A stretch of 64,000 nt of DNA from JBBDWR01 sp040902745 (GTDB lineage: Bacteria; Actinomycetota; UBA4738; HRBIN12): positions 1 through 64,000 of the forward strand of contig JBBDWR010000015.1 of NCBI GenBank assembly GCA_040902745.1. Reading direction: 5' to 3'. Each line of letters opens with the position of its first letter. Positions within the stretch are counted from its first letter, which is position 1. The notes beneath the pieces are model-generated. The model was given only the letters and a program-made list of their open reading frames with translations, did no database searches and was not told the origin of the DNA. Shown piece after piece: positions 52,915-62,164 of this stretch. The translations under genes were made by a program, and so were the position numbers.

Positions 52915-53169
52915 CTACTCGGAGGTGACGACGGCGGCGAACTTGCGTCCGCGCGAGGAGTGGAACCGCACCTCACCCGTCACGAGGGCGAACAGCGTGT
53001 CGTCGCCGCCCTTGCCCACGCCGGCTCCCGGATGGATCCGGGTACCGCGCTGGCGGACGATGATCGAGCCCGCAGAGACGCGCTCGCCACCGAATGCCTT
53101 AACCCCGAGCCGCTTGGACTCGGAGTCGCGACCGTTGCGTGTGGAGCCGCCGCCCTTCTTGTGCGCCAT
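52915..53169 (-). CDS. rpmA: 50S ribosomal protein L27
   Basis: An 84-residue large-subunit protein near the peptidyl-transferase centre. It starts MAHKKGGGSTRNGRDSESKR directly, without the cleavable N-terminal extension found in Firmicutes, and contains VRQRGTRIHPGAGVGKG. It follows rplU by 29 bp. Start ATG at 53169. Confidence 0.98.
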   Translation of the reverse strand: MAHKKGGGSTRNGRDSESKRLGVKAFGGERVSAGSIIVRQRGTRIHPGAGVGKGGDDTLFALVTGEVRFHSSRGRKFAAVVTSE

Positions 53170-53198
53170 GAGGTCTGTCAGGCTACCAAACGACCCGG

Positions 53199-53660
53199 TC
53201 AGCCCTCGGCGCCGGCCTTCGGCGAGGCCGACTTCTTCGCGGACGCCTTGGGCTTCGCGGCGGCCTTGGCGGTGGACTTGGCGGTTGACTTCGGGGTGGA
53301 CTTCGGCGCGGACTTCGCCGCCGGCTTCGCGGCAGAGTTCTTCTTCGCGCCCGATCCCATCTTGACGTCGGTGATCTCCAGCAGGGTGTACTGCTGGCGG
53401 TGGCCGATCTGGCTGTTGTAGCCGGTCTTGGGACGGAACCGGAGCACGCGGACCTTGTCGCCCTTCTTCTCGCCGAGGGGCTTGGCCGTGACCGTGGCAC
53501 TCGCGGCGCTCTTGCCAGCGTGGGTCGCTCCGTCGTCGTCGATCACGAGCAGCGGCGTGAACTCGACCGTGTCCCCGATGCCCTTCATCAACTCGACCTC
53601 GATGACATCGCCGGTCTTGACGCGCTGCTGTTTGCCGCCTGCTTTGATGACCGCTTCCAT
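53199..53660 (-). CDS. rplU: 50S ribosomal protein L21 with lysine/alanine-rich C-terminal tail
   Basis: The first 103 residues form normal L21: MEAVIKAGGKQQRVKTGD, ending in the conserved GYNSQIGHRQQYTLLEIT. About 50 extra residues follow, composed almost entirely of Ala, Lys, Ser and Pro in short repeats such as KSTPKSTAKSTAKAAAK, reminiscent of histone H1-like tails. The tail is in frame and GC-rich, without stops. It may contact rRNA or nucleic acid outside the ribosome core; that is inference. Start ATG at 53660, 9 bp downstream of the rng stop. Confidence 0.95.
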   Translation of the reverse strand: MEAVIKAGGKQQRVKTGDVIEVELMKGIGDTVEFTPLLVIDDDGATHAGKSAASATVTAKPLGEKKGDKVRVLRFRPKTGYNSQIGHRQQYTLLEITDVKMGSGAKKNSAAKPAAKSAPKSTPKSTAKSTAKAAAKPKASAKKSASPKAGAEG

Positions 53661-53669
53661 GTTCGTCTC

Positions 53670-56003
53670 CTAGTCGACGTCGTAGTTGATCAGGATGCCT
53701 CGGCCCTCGCAGGTCGGGCAGGTCTCCGAGAAGGACTCCACGAGCCCCCCCGACACGCGCTTGCGGGTGATCTCGAGCAGACCCAACGGCCCGATCTCGT
53801 AGACCTGCGATCGCGTCTTGTCGAGCGCCATCGCCTCGCGCAGGGTGTCGACCACTTGGTTCTTGTTCTTCTCCAGCAGCATATCGATGAAATCCACGAT
53901 GATGATCCCGCCGATGTCGCGCAGGCGCAGCTGGCGCGCAGTCTCGGCAGCGGCCTCGAGGTTCGTGTTGACGACGGTCTCCTCGAGGTTGGTCTTGCCG
54001 ACACTCTTGCCGGTGTTGACGTCGATCACGGTCATGGCCTCGGTGCGCTCGATGATCAGGTAGCCCCCGGAAGGGAGCCAGACCTTACGGTCCAGCGCCT
54101 TGTGGATCTGTTCGGTGACGTGGAACTCCTCGAAGGCGGACAGCTTGCCCTCGTGCATCCGCACCTTCTCGGCGAGATCCGGAGCGACCTCGGTGAGGTA
54201 GCCGTTGACCTTCTCGTAGATCGCGGGCGCGTCGGTGACCAGCTCCTTGTACTCCTCGTCTGTGAACAGATCGCGGACGACGCGGACCGTCAGCTCCGGC
54301 TCCTCGTAGAGCAGATCGGGCGCCTTGACCTTCTTGGAGCGCTTCTCGATCGTCTTCCACGCCTCGAGCGTCCGCTGCAGGTCGTCGGCGAGCTGCTCTT
54401 CGGTCGCCTTCTCGGCCGCGGTCCGGATGATGAGGCCGTGCTCGGACGGTTTTACCTTCTTCGCGATCGCCTTGAGGCGCTTGCGATCCTCGTCGTCGAT
54501 CCGCCGACTGATCCCGAACACACTGGAGTTGGGCACCATCACGAGGAAGCGTCCGGGCATCGAGATCTGCGCCGTGAGGCGCGCTCCCTTGCCGCCCATC
54601 GGATCCTTGGTGACCTGAACGATCACGGACTGGCCCGACTTCAACACTTCCTCGATGCGGGGTGGGGTGTCCCCGTCCAGCTCCTCGGCGGAGTAGTTGA
54701 CCTCACCGGCGTAGAGCACGGCGTTGCGGCCGCGACCCACGTCGATGAACGCCGCTTCCATGCCGGGGAGCACGTTCTGCACGCGACCGAGGTAGACGTT
54801 GCCGACCATCGACTTTGCACCCGCGCGCGTGACGTAGTGCTGGACGAGATCTCGGTCTTCCAGGATCGCGATCTGATCGCGGTCACCGTGTTCGGTGATC
54901 ACCATCTGTTTGTCGGTGATCCGCGGCGGGATGATCAGCTCGGTGTGACGGCGCCGCGGAGCTCGGGTGCGCGTGGTACGCGAGCGCCGCATCCGTGTCG
55001 GACCGGCGACGGTCGCGATCCCCTTCTTCGACGATCGCTTGCGTCCGTCGCGCGACCCCGATGCAGGAGCATCCTTGGCTCCGCCCTTCGCCGTGCTCTT
55101 CGCGCGCGAGGACGGCTCTTTCGCGCCCTTGTCGTCGGCCTTCTTCCTCGCCGGCCGTTTCCTGCTGCGGCTGGAGGCACGCACGACGTTCTTGTCCTCG
55201 TCGGCGGCGATCGCCGCGGGCGGATCGTCCAGGCTGGGCTCGTCCTCCCGGTCCGAGGACGACGGTTTCGCGCCGGTACCGGCGCCCGCCGGCTTGCGGC
55301 GTCGGCGACGAGAGCGCGACTTCGACGACGGTGCACGCTCCCCCGTTTCCGCCGAGGATGCGTCGTCGTCGGGACGTTGCGTGGAGACGCCGGCGGCGTC
55401 TATGTCGCCGTCGGGTCGAACGGAAGTGGAACCTGCGGACCCGCCGCTCCCGCTGCGCCCCCGGCCGCCGCGGCGACGGCGCCGCCGCTGGCCGGTGGAT
55501 GCCGAGCCACCGGCGGGATCCGCAGCCTCACCGGCGCCGTCCTCGGTGGGCGTGTCGTCGTTCGTGCCCTTGTCGGCGGCCGCCCGATCCGTTGACCCGC
55601 CCTCACCGCCGCCGGTCTTCGTCGAGCTCGGGCGGCGCCTGCCGGACGAGCTCCGCGAGCGATCGCCGGTTCGGCTGCCGGATCCGCTACCCGAGCGAGT
55701 ACCGGATCGGCCCTCGGACGCTGCGTCTGATGTCGCGGCTGCGGGACCGGCGGCGTCGCCGGATACCGGCCCCGCTGCTTCCGGCGCTTGCTTCGCTTCA
55801 TCGCCCGCATCGGTGGTGGCCTTGGAACGGCTCCGCCCCCTGCCGCCGCGGCTGCCACGCCGGCGCCGGGCACCCGAGCGGGTTCCTGAACCAGAGCCAC
55901 CCTTGGGGTCGGAGGAGGGTTCGGTCGTGGAGTCGCCGGCGTCTTTCGCCGGCGTGGTGGTCGACTCGGACGAGTCCGAGGCGACCTGGGTGTCATCGGT
56001 CAT
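53670..56003 (-). CDS. rng: ribonuclease E/G with long disordered N-terminal region
   Basis: An endoribonuclease for rRNA/tRNA processing and mRNA decay. Of 777 residues, about 1-355 are low-complexity: Ser/Asp/Gly/Ala-rich stretches alternating with arginine blocks such as GQRRRRRRGGRGRSG. The catalytic part (about 356-777) has an S1 domain (GNVYLGRVQNVLPGMEAAFIDVG), the RNase H-like catalytic aspartates in VIDVNTGKSVG and IIIVDFIDML, and a C-terminal zinc-link cysteine pair (CPTC). It lies upstream of rplU-rpmA, as in E. coli and actinobacteria. The N-terminal scaffold position (instead of C-terminal) is usual for actinobacterial homologues. Confidence 0.95.
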   Translation of the reverse strand: MTDDTQVASDSSESTTTPAKDAGDSTTEPSSDPKGGSGSGTRSGARRRRGSRGGRGRSRSKATTDAGDEAKQAPEAAGPVSGDAAGPAAATSDAASEGRSGTRSGSGSGSRTGDRSRSSSGRRRPSSTKTGGGEGGSTDRAAADKGTNDDTPTEDGAGEAADPAGGSASTGQRRRRRRGGRGRSGSGGSAGSTSVRPDGDIDAAGVSTQRPDDDASSAETGERAPSSKSRSRRRRRKPAGAGTGAKPSSSDREDEPSLDDPPAAIAADEDKNVVRASSRSRKRPARKKADDKGAKEPSSRAKSTAKGGAKDAPASGSRDGRKRSSKKGIATVAGPTRMRRSRTTRTRAPRRRHTELIIPPRITDKQMVITEHGDRDQIAILEDRDLVQHYVTRAGAKSMVGNVYLGRVQNVLPGMEAAFIDVGRGRNAVLYAGEVNYSAEELDGDTPPRIEEVLKSGQSVIVQVTKDPMGGKGARLTAQISMPGRFLVMVPNSSVFGISRRIDDEDRKRLKAIAKKVKPSEHGLIIRTAAEKATEEQLADDLQRTLEAWKTIEKRSKKVKAPDLLYEEPELTVRVVRDLFTDEEYKELVTDAPAIYEKVNGYLTEVAPDLAEKVRMHEGKLSAFEEFHVTEQIHKALDRKVWLPSGGYLIIERTEAMTVIDVNTGKSVGKTNLEETVVNTNLEAAAETARQLRLRDIGGIIIVDFIDMLLEKNKNQVVDTLREAMALDKTRSQVYEIGPLGLLEITRKRVSGGLVESFSETCPTCEGRGILINYDVD

Positions 56004-56503
56004 CTACAGGTCTCCCTTCGCAGCGGAGGCGCCGCGGCAGGATGCGGGCGATCCATCTGCGTGGGAGTCGACGAAACTGGGGTCGCGACCTCGCAAGAGG
56101 CCGGGAACGGTGCCAGCGCGGGATCTGAGCCGGGCAGGGTGCCCCGGACCGGGTCGCCGCACGCGTCATCACGCACGATCTACGCCTTTCTCCGGCGCCC
56201 GGTCCTTCGTGCGCTCGAGCCGAGCCTGCTGTCGGGGATCTCCCGGGGCTGTGGCGAGCGCGGAGCGGGGGCGCCTCCATAGTTCCTCACCGCCTCCACG
56301 GACACCCGGTGTGGGGTCCGGAGGCGGCGAGCACACCTGTCCAGAGGATAGCAACCGGGAGCGCCACGAGGGGGGAACGTGCCCACCCGACCGATCCACC
56401 CGCACGCATGTGACGGGTCGCCGCAGGTCAGAGGACGTTTCGGGAGGGAGGAGTTTCCGCACGATGCTCGCTCCGAGCCCTCGCTCATGAGACTGTTCGC
56501 TGC
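56004..56503. other. 500-bp intergenic region between divergent rng and the REC-kinase gene
   Basis: The longest non-coding stretch in the window. It should contain promoters for both neighbours, but no clear -10/-35 pair could be assigned. A strong inverted repeat lies at 56290-56327. The open frames in it are overlaps of random GC-rich sequence without ribosome-binding sites or recognisable products. A long 5' leader for the rng transcript is plausible, since RNase E genes are often autoregulated through their leader. Confidence 0.6.
56290..56327. repeat. inverted repeat / hairpin in the rng leader region
   Basis: CCGCCTCC (56290-56297) pairs with GGAGGCGG (56320-56327), and GGAC (56300-56303) pairs with GTCC just inside, with a two-base bulge. 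The stem is GC-rich and would form on RNA of either strand. No U-tract follows on either side, so a simple intrinsic terminator is not clear. Confidence 0.6.
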
Positions 56504-57673
56504 ATGTCGAGCACGGTCCCCCAGGTCGACCGCAGCGACCGACCGCGTCCCCAGGTCCGGGTCTTCGTCGTCGACGACAACGATGGGTTCCGGGAGTCGC
56601 TGGTCGCGCTCCTCGACACCGACGAGCTACTCGTCGTGGGCGAGGCCAACAGCGGCGAGCAGGCGCTGGACCTTGCGCCCGATCTGGCTCCCGACGTCGT
56701 GGTGATGGACGTCCGGATGCCGTCGATGGGCGGGGTCGAGGCTACCCGCCGGATGAAGGAGGCCCTCCCCGAGGTCGGGATCGTCGCCCTCACGGGCAAC
56801 GAGGGCCAGGACGTGGTTCGAGACATGCTCGTGGCCGGAGCCACGGGGTTCGTCCTCAAGGACTCCGACGGCGACGAGATCCTCCACGCGGTGCTCCAGG
56901 CCGCGCAGGGCGGGGGCCTGCTGTCACCCGAGGTCACGCCGACCGTGATCGACGCGCTGACCGAGGCCCTCGAACGGGAACGGCGCCGCAGCAACGAGCT
57001 GGAGCAGGCGCATCGCGCGTTGATCGAACGCTCGGTGCGCCGGCACGAACAGGTCGCGCGACTCGGCCACGAACTGCGCACCCCGGTCACCGTGATCCTG
57101 GGGATGGCGCAGACCCTGTCCGACGACACCGCCCCGAGCGACCAACGTCAGGACCTGCTCGACCGGCTCGTAACTCGCGCCGGGGACCTCGCCCGGCTCG
57201 TGGAACGTTTCGAGCTCGCGGTCGACGCGGCATTCACCGAGAAGGTCGACGTGAACGAGATCGCGCGGGTGGCCGCAGGCTTGGACGAACGCGTACACGT
57301 CCGCACCGGAGACGACGTCCCGCTCGCGAACCTCAACACCGTGGTCGCGCAGCGACTCCTCGAAGAACTCGTGGAGAACGGGTTGAAGTTCTCTGACGCT
57401 CCCGCCACCGTCGAAGTCGTCGTTCGTCGGGGACCGGGAGGCGCCGAGGTGCGCGTGATCGACCACGGCCCCGGGATCGAGGAGGGCGATCGGGAGCGCA
57501 TCTTCGCCCCCCTGGAACAGGCGGAAGAGCTCAACGCCCGCCGCCATCAAGGGACAGGCATGGGTCTCTCCCTCGCCCGAACGGCCGCCCGCGCTGCCGA
57601 CGGCGACGTCGTGATCGAACGGTCCGACCCGCAAGGCACCACGTTCCTATGGCGCGTCGGCCCGCCCGCTTGA
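56504..57673 (+). CDS. response-regulator receiver fused to histidine kinase (REC-HisKA-HATPase)
   Basis: A 389-residue cytoplasmic hybrid. The receiver domain (about 16-135) has the acidic pocket DD (24-25), phospho-acceptor Asp69 in VVVMDVRMPS, and Lys119 in GFVLKDSDG. A coiled-coil-like linker leads to the kinase core, with phospho-histidine His189 in RLGHELRTPVTVILG and ATPase motifs LLEELVENGLKFSD (N box), DHGPGIEEGD (G1) and GTGMGLSLA (G2). The receiver precedes the kinase, the reverse of classical hybrid kinases. It stands alone, divergent from rng and convergent with rodA (7 bp). Output partner unknown. Confidence 0.9.
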   Translation: MSSTVPQVDRSDRPRPQVRVFVVDDNDGFRESLVALLDTDELLVVGEANSGEQALDLAPDLAPDVVVMDVRMPSMGGVEATRRMKEALPEVGIVALTGNEGQDVVRDMLVAGATGFVLKDSDGDEILHAVLQAAQGGGLLSPEVTPTVIDALTEALERERRRSNELEQAHRALIERSVRRHEQVARLGHELRTPVTVILGMAQTLSDDTAPSDQRQDLLDRLVTRAGDLARLVERFELAVDAAFTEKVDVNEIARVAAGLDERVHVRTGDDVPLANLNTVVAQRLLEELVENGLKFSDAPATVEVVVRRGPGGAEVRVIDHGPGIEEGDRERIFAPLEQAEELNARRHQGTGMGLSLARTAARAADGDVVIERSDPQGTTFLWRVGPPA

Positions 57674-57680
57674 TCCCTCG

Positions 57681-58844
57681 CTAGCGCGGCCGACCGGTGA
57701 ACCGTCGCATGTGGATGTTCTCCAGCATGCCGACCGCCAACAAGTTCGTGAGGATCGCCGTCCCTCCGTAGGACACGAACGGCAAGGGGATCCCCGTGAT
57801 CGGCATGATCCCGATCACCATCCCGACGTTCACGAACATCTGGATCGCCCACATCGACGCGATCCCGGCCGCCACGTACGTGCCGAACGCGTCCTTGGAC
57901 AGGTAGCTGATGCGGATCGCGCGCCACAGCAAGACACCGAACAACACGAGGAGACCGACGGAACCAACGAAGCCGAACTCCTCCCCCGCCACCGTGAAGA
58001 TAAAGTCCGTGTGCTGCTCTGGAACGAAGTCGAGGTTGGTCTGCGTACCCGATAGGTAGCCGCGCCCGGTCAACCCACCGGCACCGATCGCGATCTCGGC
58101 TTGATCACGGTTGTAGTTGGCGCCCGCGAGGTCGCTCTCCGAATCCCAGAACGCGGTCAATCGCTGGACCTGATACTCCTTGATCACCCCGAGCTGGAAC
58201 ACACCGATCGCCAGCGCGATCGCGACCAGCCCGATCGCCACAAGGTGGCGGGCGCGAGCGCCGGCCACGACGAGGACGCCGACAACGATCGCGATGAGCA
58301 CGATCGAGGTCCCGATGTCGGGCTGGATGAAGACCAGCACCATCGGGACGATCGTCGCCGCGACGGCCTTGAGCACGTCGACGAGCTCGAGGTCCGGCGC
58401 CTTGACCTCCGAGAGCATCGCTGCCAGCAGGCAGATCATCGCGAGCTTCGTCACCTCGGCGGGAGAGAACTGGAACCCTCCGAACTCGAACCAGCGCTGG
58501 GCGCCGTTGACGTTGGTTCCGAGCGGCGATTGCACCAGGATCAGCATCCCGATCGCCGCTGCGTAGAAGAAGCCCGCGTAGACCTTCAGGAATCGATAGT
58601 CGACGGTCGCGACCAGGATCATCAGGATCGCACCGATCGCGATGCCGACGAGTTGCTTCTTGACGTTCGACGCCGGGTCGATGCCGATGCCCCCGAGCCC
58701 TGCGAGGGACCGATTCGCGGAGAAGATCAGGGCAAGTCCGGCGGACGCGAGCAACCCCGCGGCCACGACCAGCGTGAGGTCGATGTGGCGGATAGGCTGC
58801 CGCTCTGCAGCGAGGGCACGCGAGGAGCCGGCAACGAGATCCAT
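57681..58844 (-). CDS. rodA: SEDS peptidoglycan glycosyltransferase RodA
   Basis: A polytopic membrane glycosyltransferase that polymerises lipid II for cell elongation. The 387-residue protein has about ten helices. Conserved SEDS segments include GAQRWFEFGGFQFSPAEVTKLA, the catalytic Asp region FIQPDIGTSIV, the loop TNLDFVPEQHTDFIFTVAGEEFG, and the late PLPFVSYGGTAI. ATG 58844 shares its A with the mrdA stop (TGATG), so translation is coupled to its PBP2 partner. The frame upstream to 59258 is antisense. Confidence 0.96.
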   Translation of the reverse strand: MDLVAGSSRALAAERQPIRHIDLTLVVAAGLLASAGLALIFSANRSLAGLGGIGIDPASNVKKQLVGIAIGAILMILVATVDYRFLKVYAGFFYAAAIGMLILVQSPLGTNVNGAQRWFEFGGFQFSPAEVTKLAMICLLAAMLSEVKAPDLELVDVLKAVAATIVPMVLVFIQPDIGTSIVLIAIVVGVLVVAGARARHLVAIGLVAIALAIGVFQLGVIKEYQVQRLTAFWDSESDLAGANYNRDQAEIAIGAGGLTGRGYLSGTQTNLDFVPEQHTDFIFTVAGEEFGFVGSVGLLVLFGVLLWRAIRISYLSKDAFGTYVAAGIASMWAIQMFVNVGMVIGIMPITGIPLPFVSYGGTAILTNLLAVGMLENIHMRRFTGRPR

Positions 58845-60760
58845 CAGTCCGTCGCCGATCCGATCACGATGTCGCTCGCGTCCACGCCGTCGATGTGCTC
58901 GACGACACGCCGCACGATCGGCGCCGCCGTCTCCGATCCGTGGCCGCCGTGTTCCACGACGGCGACGATCACGTGCTGCGGGTCGGCCACAGGGGTCATC
59001 GCGGCGAACCACGAGAAGTCCTGCTCCTTTTCCTTCTGCGAGGTCCCCGTCTTGCCGGCGATCGATCCTCCGAAACCGGCGAATGTCTGCGCGGCCGTTC
59101 CGCTCCTGATCACGTCCACGAGTCCCTGCTTGACGTACTCGAGTTCGCTGTGGGAGTAGGGCAGGTCGCGCGAACACTTCGGATTGATCGGCTTCACGAC
59201 CTTGCCCGCCTGGGTGCTCTGGTCGCGGACCTCGAGGCCGAGATGCGGAACGACACACTTGCCGCCGTTGGCGATCATCGAATATGCGGTCGCCGTCTGC
59301 AGCGGCGTCGCGAGCACCCCACCTTGCCCGATCGACATCTGGATGAACTCACCGGGGATCATGAAATCCGAGAACGCCTCACGGGCGTCGAAGAGATCTT
59401 GCACCCACGCGTCGTCGGGGATGTTGCCTACGCTCTCGGTCGGCAGGTCGACTCCGGTGGATCGTTCGAAGCCGAACTGGCGCAGGTCGCGCTGCAGCGG
59501 CTCGCTCGGATCCTTGGCATCCTTGGTCGGGTAATAGCGTTGATAGAACTTATAGCCCCAGTCGTAGTAGATCGTGTCGCAGGATTGGGCGAGCGATCCC
59601 GCGATGTCGTAGGGACCTTGCGTTACCGACGACCAGTTGTGAAAGACGGTTCCCGAGGTGTCTTCGGGCACCCTATAGCTGGCGGGACACGGGTAGTACT
59701 GCCCCGTCGATGCGACCCCGTTGCGCAGCGCCGACAACGCGATGAACGGCTTGAACGTGGAACCGGGGGCGTATTGACCCTGTGTGACACGGTTGAACAG
59801 GGGTGCGCCACGATCTTCGTCCACCAACCGGTCGAAGCGCTCCTGATCGATCCCTCCCACGAACTCATCCGGGTCGAAGCTCGGTCGGGAGACGGTGGCC
59901 TCGATCGCCCCCGTTTCCGGGTTCATCACCACGACGGCTCCGGCGTCGGCTCTCAGGTACCGGCCGTTCTCGTCGACGACGTTCCGAGCCTCCTCCATCC
60001 CGAGGTCCAAGGACTCTTCGGCTGCCGCCTGCAACTCCGAGTCGATGCTGATCACGAGATCGTCCCCTGGGACGGGCTGCTTCTCCCCGAGCACGCCCAT
60101 CTGCTCGCCGGCGGCATTCACCTCGTACTTGACGAAGCCCTCCTGCCCCCGCAGCCACCGCTCGTATTGCTGCTCGAGTCCCCCCCGGCCGATCACGTCG
60201 TTCGGGTCGTATCCCTTGCCTCTGAGTCGCTCGAGGTCCTCGGCGAACACCGGCGAGGTCCATCCGAGGACGTGCGCGGCCAGCTCGCCCAACGGGTACT
60301 TGCGAACGGCGACGTCCTCCCACGTCACGCCCGGGAACAGACGACGGTGCTCGCCGATGTAGGCGACGGCGCGCTTGGGGACGTCGATCGCGACGGGAAC
60401 CGGTTGATAGTCGTAATACCGGACATCGTTCATCGCCTTGCGGATCGTCGCCGGAGGCAGGCCCAGCAGCTTCGTGAGCCGGGAGGTCACCGCTTCGGCG
60501 TCGTCGCCGAGCCGATCTCTTTGGACACGGATCTCCAGGCTTGGCCGGTTCTCGACGATCGGCTGACCGTCGGCCGTGAATATCTGTCCGCGGATCGTGG
60601 GCGTTTCCACTAGGCGGACGTAATTGCCTTCTGCTTCCGCCTTGAATTCGTCCGTGGCGAGCACCTGCAGGTACCACAACCGGACCGTGAGTGCCGAGAA
60701 CATCAGCACCACGAGCAGCGCGAGCACCTGCAACCGAGCTTTGGCACGACCGTCGGTCAC
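58844..60760 (-). CDS. mrdA: penicillin-binding protein 2 (elongation transpeptidase)
   Basis: A class B transpeptidase that cross-links peptidoglycan with RodA. The 638-residue protein has one N-terminal helix (about 11-30), a pedestal/dimerisation domain (about 50-250), and a transpeptidase domain with SxxK as GSTFK, SxN-type motif as SCD, and KTGT in GSIAGKTGTSQKEK. The aspartate in place of the usual asparagine in SxN is notable, but SxD occurs in some class B PBPs. Start ATG at 60760. It lies between mreD and rodA. Confidence 0.96.
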   Translation of the reverse strand: MTDGRAKARLQVLALLVVLMFSALTVRLWYLQVLATDEFKAEAEGNYVRLVETPTIRGQIFTADGQPIVENRPSLEIRVQRDRLGDDAEAVTSRLTKLLGLPPATIRKAMNDVRYYDYQPVPVAIDVPKRAVAYIGEHRRLFPGVTWEDVAVRKYPLGELAAHVLGWTSPVFAEDLERLRGKGYDPNDVIGRGGLEQQYERWLRGQEGFVKYEVNAAGEQMGVLGEKQPVPGDDLVISIDSELQAAAEESLDLGMEEARNVVDENGRYLRADAGAVVVMNPETGAIEATVSRPSFDPDEFVGGIDQERFDRLVDEDRGAPLFNRVTQGQYAPGSTFKPFIALSALRNGVASTGQYYPCPASYRVPEDTSGTVFHNWSSVTQGPYDIAGSLAQSCDTIYYDWGYKFYQRYYPTKDAKDPSEPLQRDLRQFGFERSTGVDLPTESVGNIPDDAWVQDLFDAREAFSDFMIPGEFIQMSIGQGGVLATPLQTATAYSMIANGGKCVVPHLGLEVRDQSTQAGKVVKPINPKCSRDLPYSHSELEYVKQGLVDVIRSGTAAQTFAGFGGSIAGKTGTSQKEKEQDFSWFAAMTPVADPQHVIVAVVEHGGHGSETAAPIVRRVVEHIDGVDASDIVIGSATD

Positions 60761-60764
60761 GGGG

Positions 60765-61271
60765 TCAGAACCTCCCCACGCGCTGCTTCTCGGATCCCTC
60801 GGCCAAACGCCGTAGTAACGGGAAGAGCAACGGGGTCAGGATCGCGTTGTACAGACCGGACAGCCCCGCGATGCGCGCCACGTATCCGAACGACTCGTCC
60901 AGCTGCCCTAGCAAGAACGACACGAGTCCGTAGAACAAGATGCCAGCGAAGGTGCCGGCTCCGACGATCACCGTGGGCAGCAACGGCGAGTCCGACACGA
61001 TGTACTGGCGCAGGGTGCCGACCACATAGCCCAACAGGGTGAGCGTGAGCGCAGTGATCCCCTTCGGGGAGTTCAACAGGAAGTCCTGGGCCATCCCTGC
61101 AACGAACCCGCTGGTCGCGCCCGTCGCGGGACCCTCCAGCATCGCGAAGACGATCGCGACCAGGTACACGAGCTCCGGCTTGGCCCCGACCAGTGTCACG
61201 TCGGAGAACAGGGTCGTCTGCAACAGCAGCGCAGTGACCACGACGAGGACGAAAACGAGAACCCGACGCAC
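60765..61271 (-). CDS. mreD: rod shape-determining protein MreD
   Basis: A 168-residue integral membrane component of the elongation complex. About five or six hydrophobic segments are visible, beginning at residue 3; LLQTTLFSDVTLVGAKPELVYLVAI is typical of MreD. Position between mreC and mrdA confirms the assignment of this poorly conserved protein. Start ATG at 61271; mreC ends 8 bp upstream. Confidence 0.93.
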   Translation of the reverse strand: MRRVLVFVLVVVTALLLQTTLFSDVTLVGAKPELVYLVAIVFAMLEGPATGATSGFVAGMAQDFLLNSPKGITALTLTLLGYVVGTLRQYIVSDSPLLPTVIVGAGTFAGILFYGLVSFLLGQLDESFGYVARIAGLSGLYNAILTPLLFPLLRRLAEGSEKQRVGRF

Positions 61272-61279
61272 GCGCGGCG

Positions 61280-62158
61280 CTACCCCGCATCCCGCTTGAG
61301 CTGCAGCACCTGCACATATTCGAGGGACGCGAAGTCCACGAACGGCCGCACCGTCACCGTCTTCTGCAACGCCGCCGGATCGTCGTAGACCCGCTCGATC
61401 GTTCCGATCGGCACATCTGGCGGATAGAGCCCCTTCTCGTCATTGATCGTGTACGTCGCTGTGTAGACGATCGGCGAAGTTCCAGTTGTGCCCGCCACAT
61501 CGATCGCCGCGTCCTGAGCGACCAGATCCATCTCCATCGGTGCGTCCCCCTTGCCAACGAGACCGCCGACGACCTTCTCCGCAGCTTCTCCAGTGTCGAT
61601 CTTCGCGGTGACGAACGACCGTTGGTCGATGATCAACCGCACCGTGGAGGCATACGTCGCGGCTCTCGTCACGGTTCCGACCAGTCCCGCGCTCGCGATG
61701 ACCGGCATGTCGATAGCCACCCCGTCGGCCGTGCCGCGGTCGATCGTGATCGTGCGTTCGAAGTTGTTCGGCGGATACCCCAAGACGAGGGCGGATACCG
61801 AGGCGGGAGCGACACGATCAGCAAGGCGCTCCTGTTCAAGGAGCTCCAGATGCCGGGCCTCCAGCGACGAGAAGCCGGCGAGCTGCGTCTGCTGCTCCTC
61901 GACCTGTTGCTGCAGCTCGTCCCGCTCGTTCTTGAGCGCGCCCGCCTCGGTGATGCCCACGAAGAAGTCTCCGAGCGGGCGGGTAACGTCCCGGATGCCC
62001 TCCTGAAGCGGCGCCATCACGTCGATCGCTGTGCGCCCGAATCCGGAGAGGGGGCCGTCCTCACCCTGGCGGTAGTCGATCGTGATCACGGCCAGGCAGA
62101 TCGACACCAGGATGACCACCAGCAGGCGGACGCTCCGCGGTCGGGATCGTGCGACCAC
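61280..62158 (-). CDS. mreC: rod shape-determining protein MreC
   Basis: A bitopic scaffold that activates PBP2-RodA. The 292-residue protein has an N-terminal helix (about 10-28), a coiled coil (about 72-115, with NERDELQQQVEEQQTQL), and a beta-rich C-terminal domain with RTITIDRGTADGVAIDMPVI and GLVGTVTRA, the MreC signature. Start GTG at 62158, 6 bp after the mreB stop. Confidence 0.96.
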   Translation of the reverse strand: MVARSRPRSVRLLVVILVSICLAVITIDYRQGEDGPLSGFGRTAIDVMAPLQEGIRDVTRPLGDFFVGITEAGALKNERDELQQQVEEQQTQLAGFSSLEARHLELLEQERLADRVAPASVSALVLGYPPNNFERTITIDRGTADGVAIDMPVIASAGLVGTVTRAATYASTVRLIIDQRSFVTAKIDTGEAAEKVVGGLVGKGDAPMEMDLVAQDAAIDVAGTTGTSPIVYTATYTINDEKGLYPPDVPIGTIERVYDDPAALQKTVTVRPFVDFASLEYVQVLQLKRDAG

Positions 62159-62164
62159 GCCGGG

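Noticed and set aside
56379..56705. A plus-strand 108-codon frame overlapping the REC-kinase start
   Set aside because: It is out of frame with the clear receiver domain and has no domain of its own.
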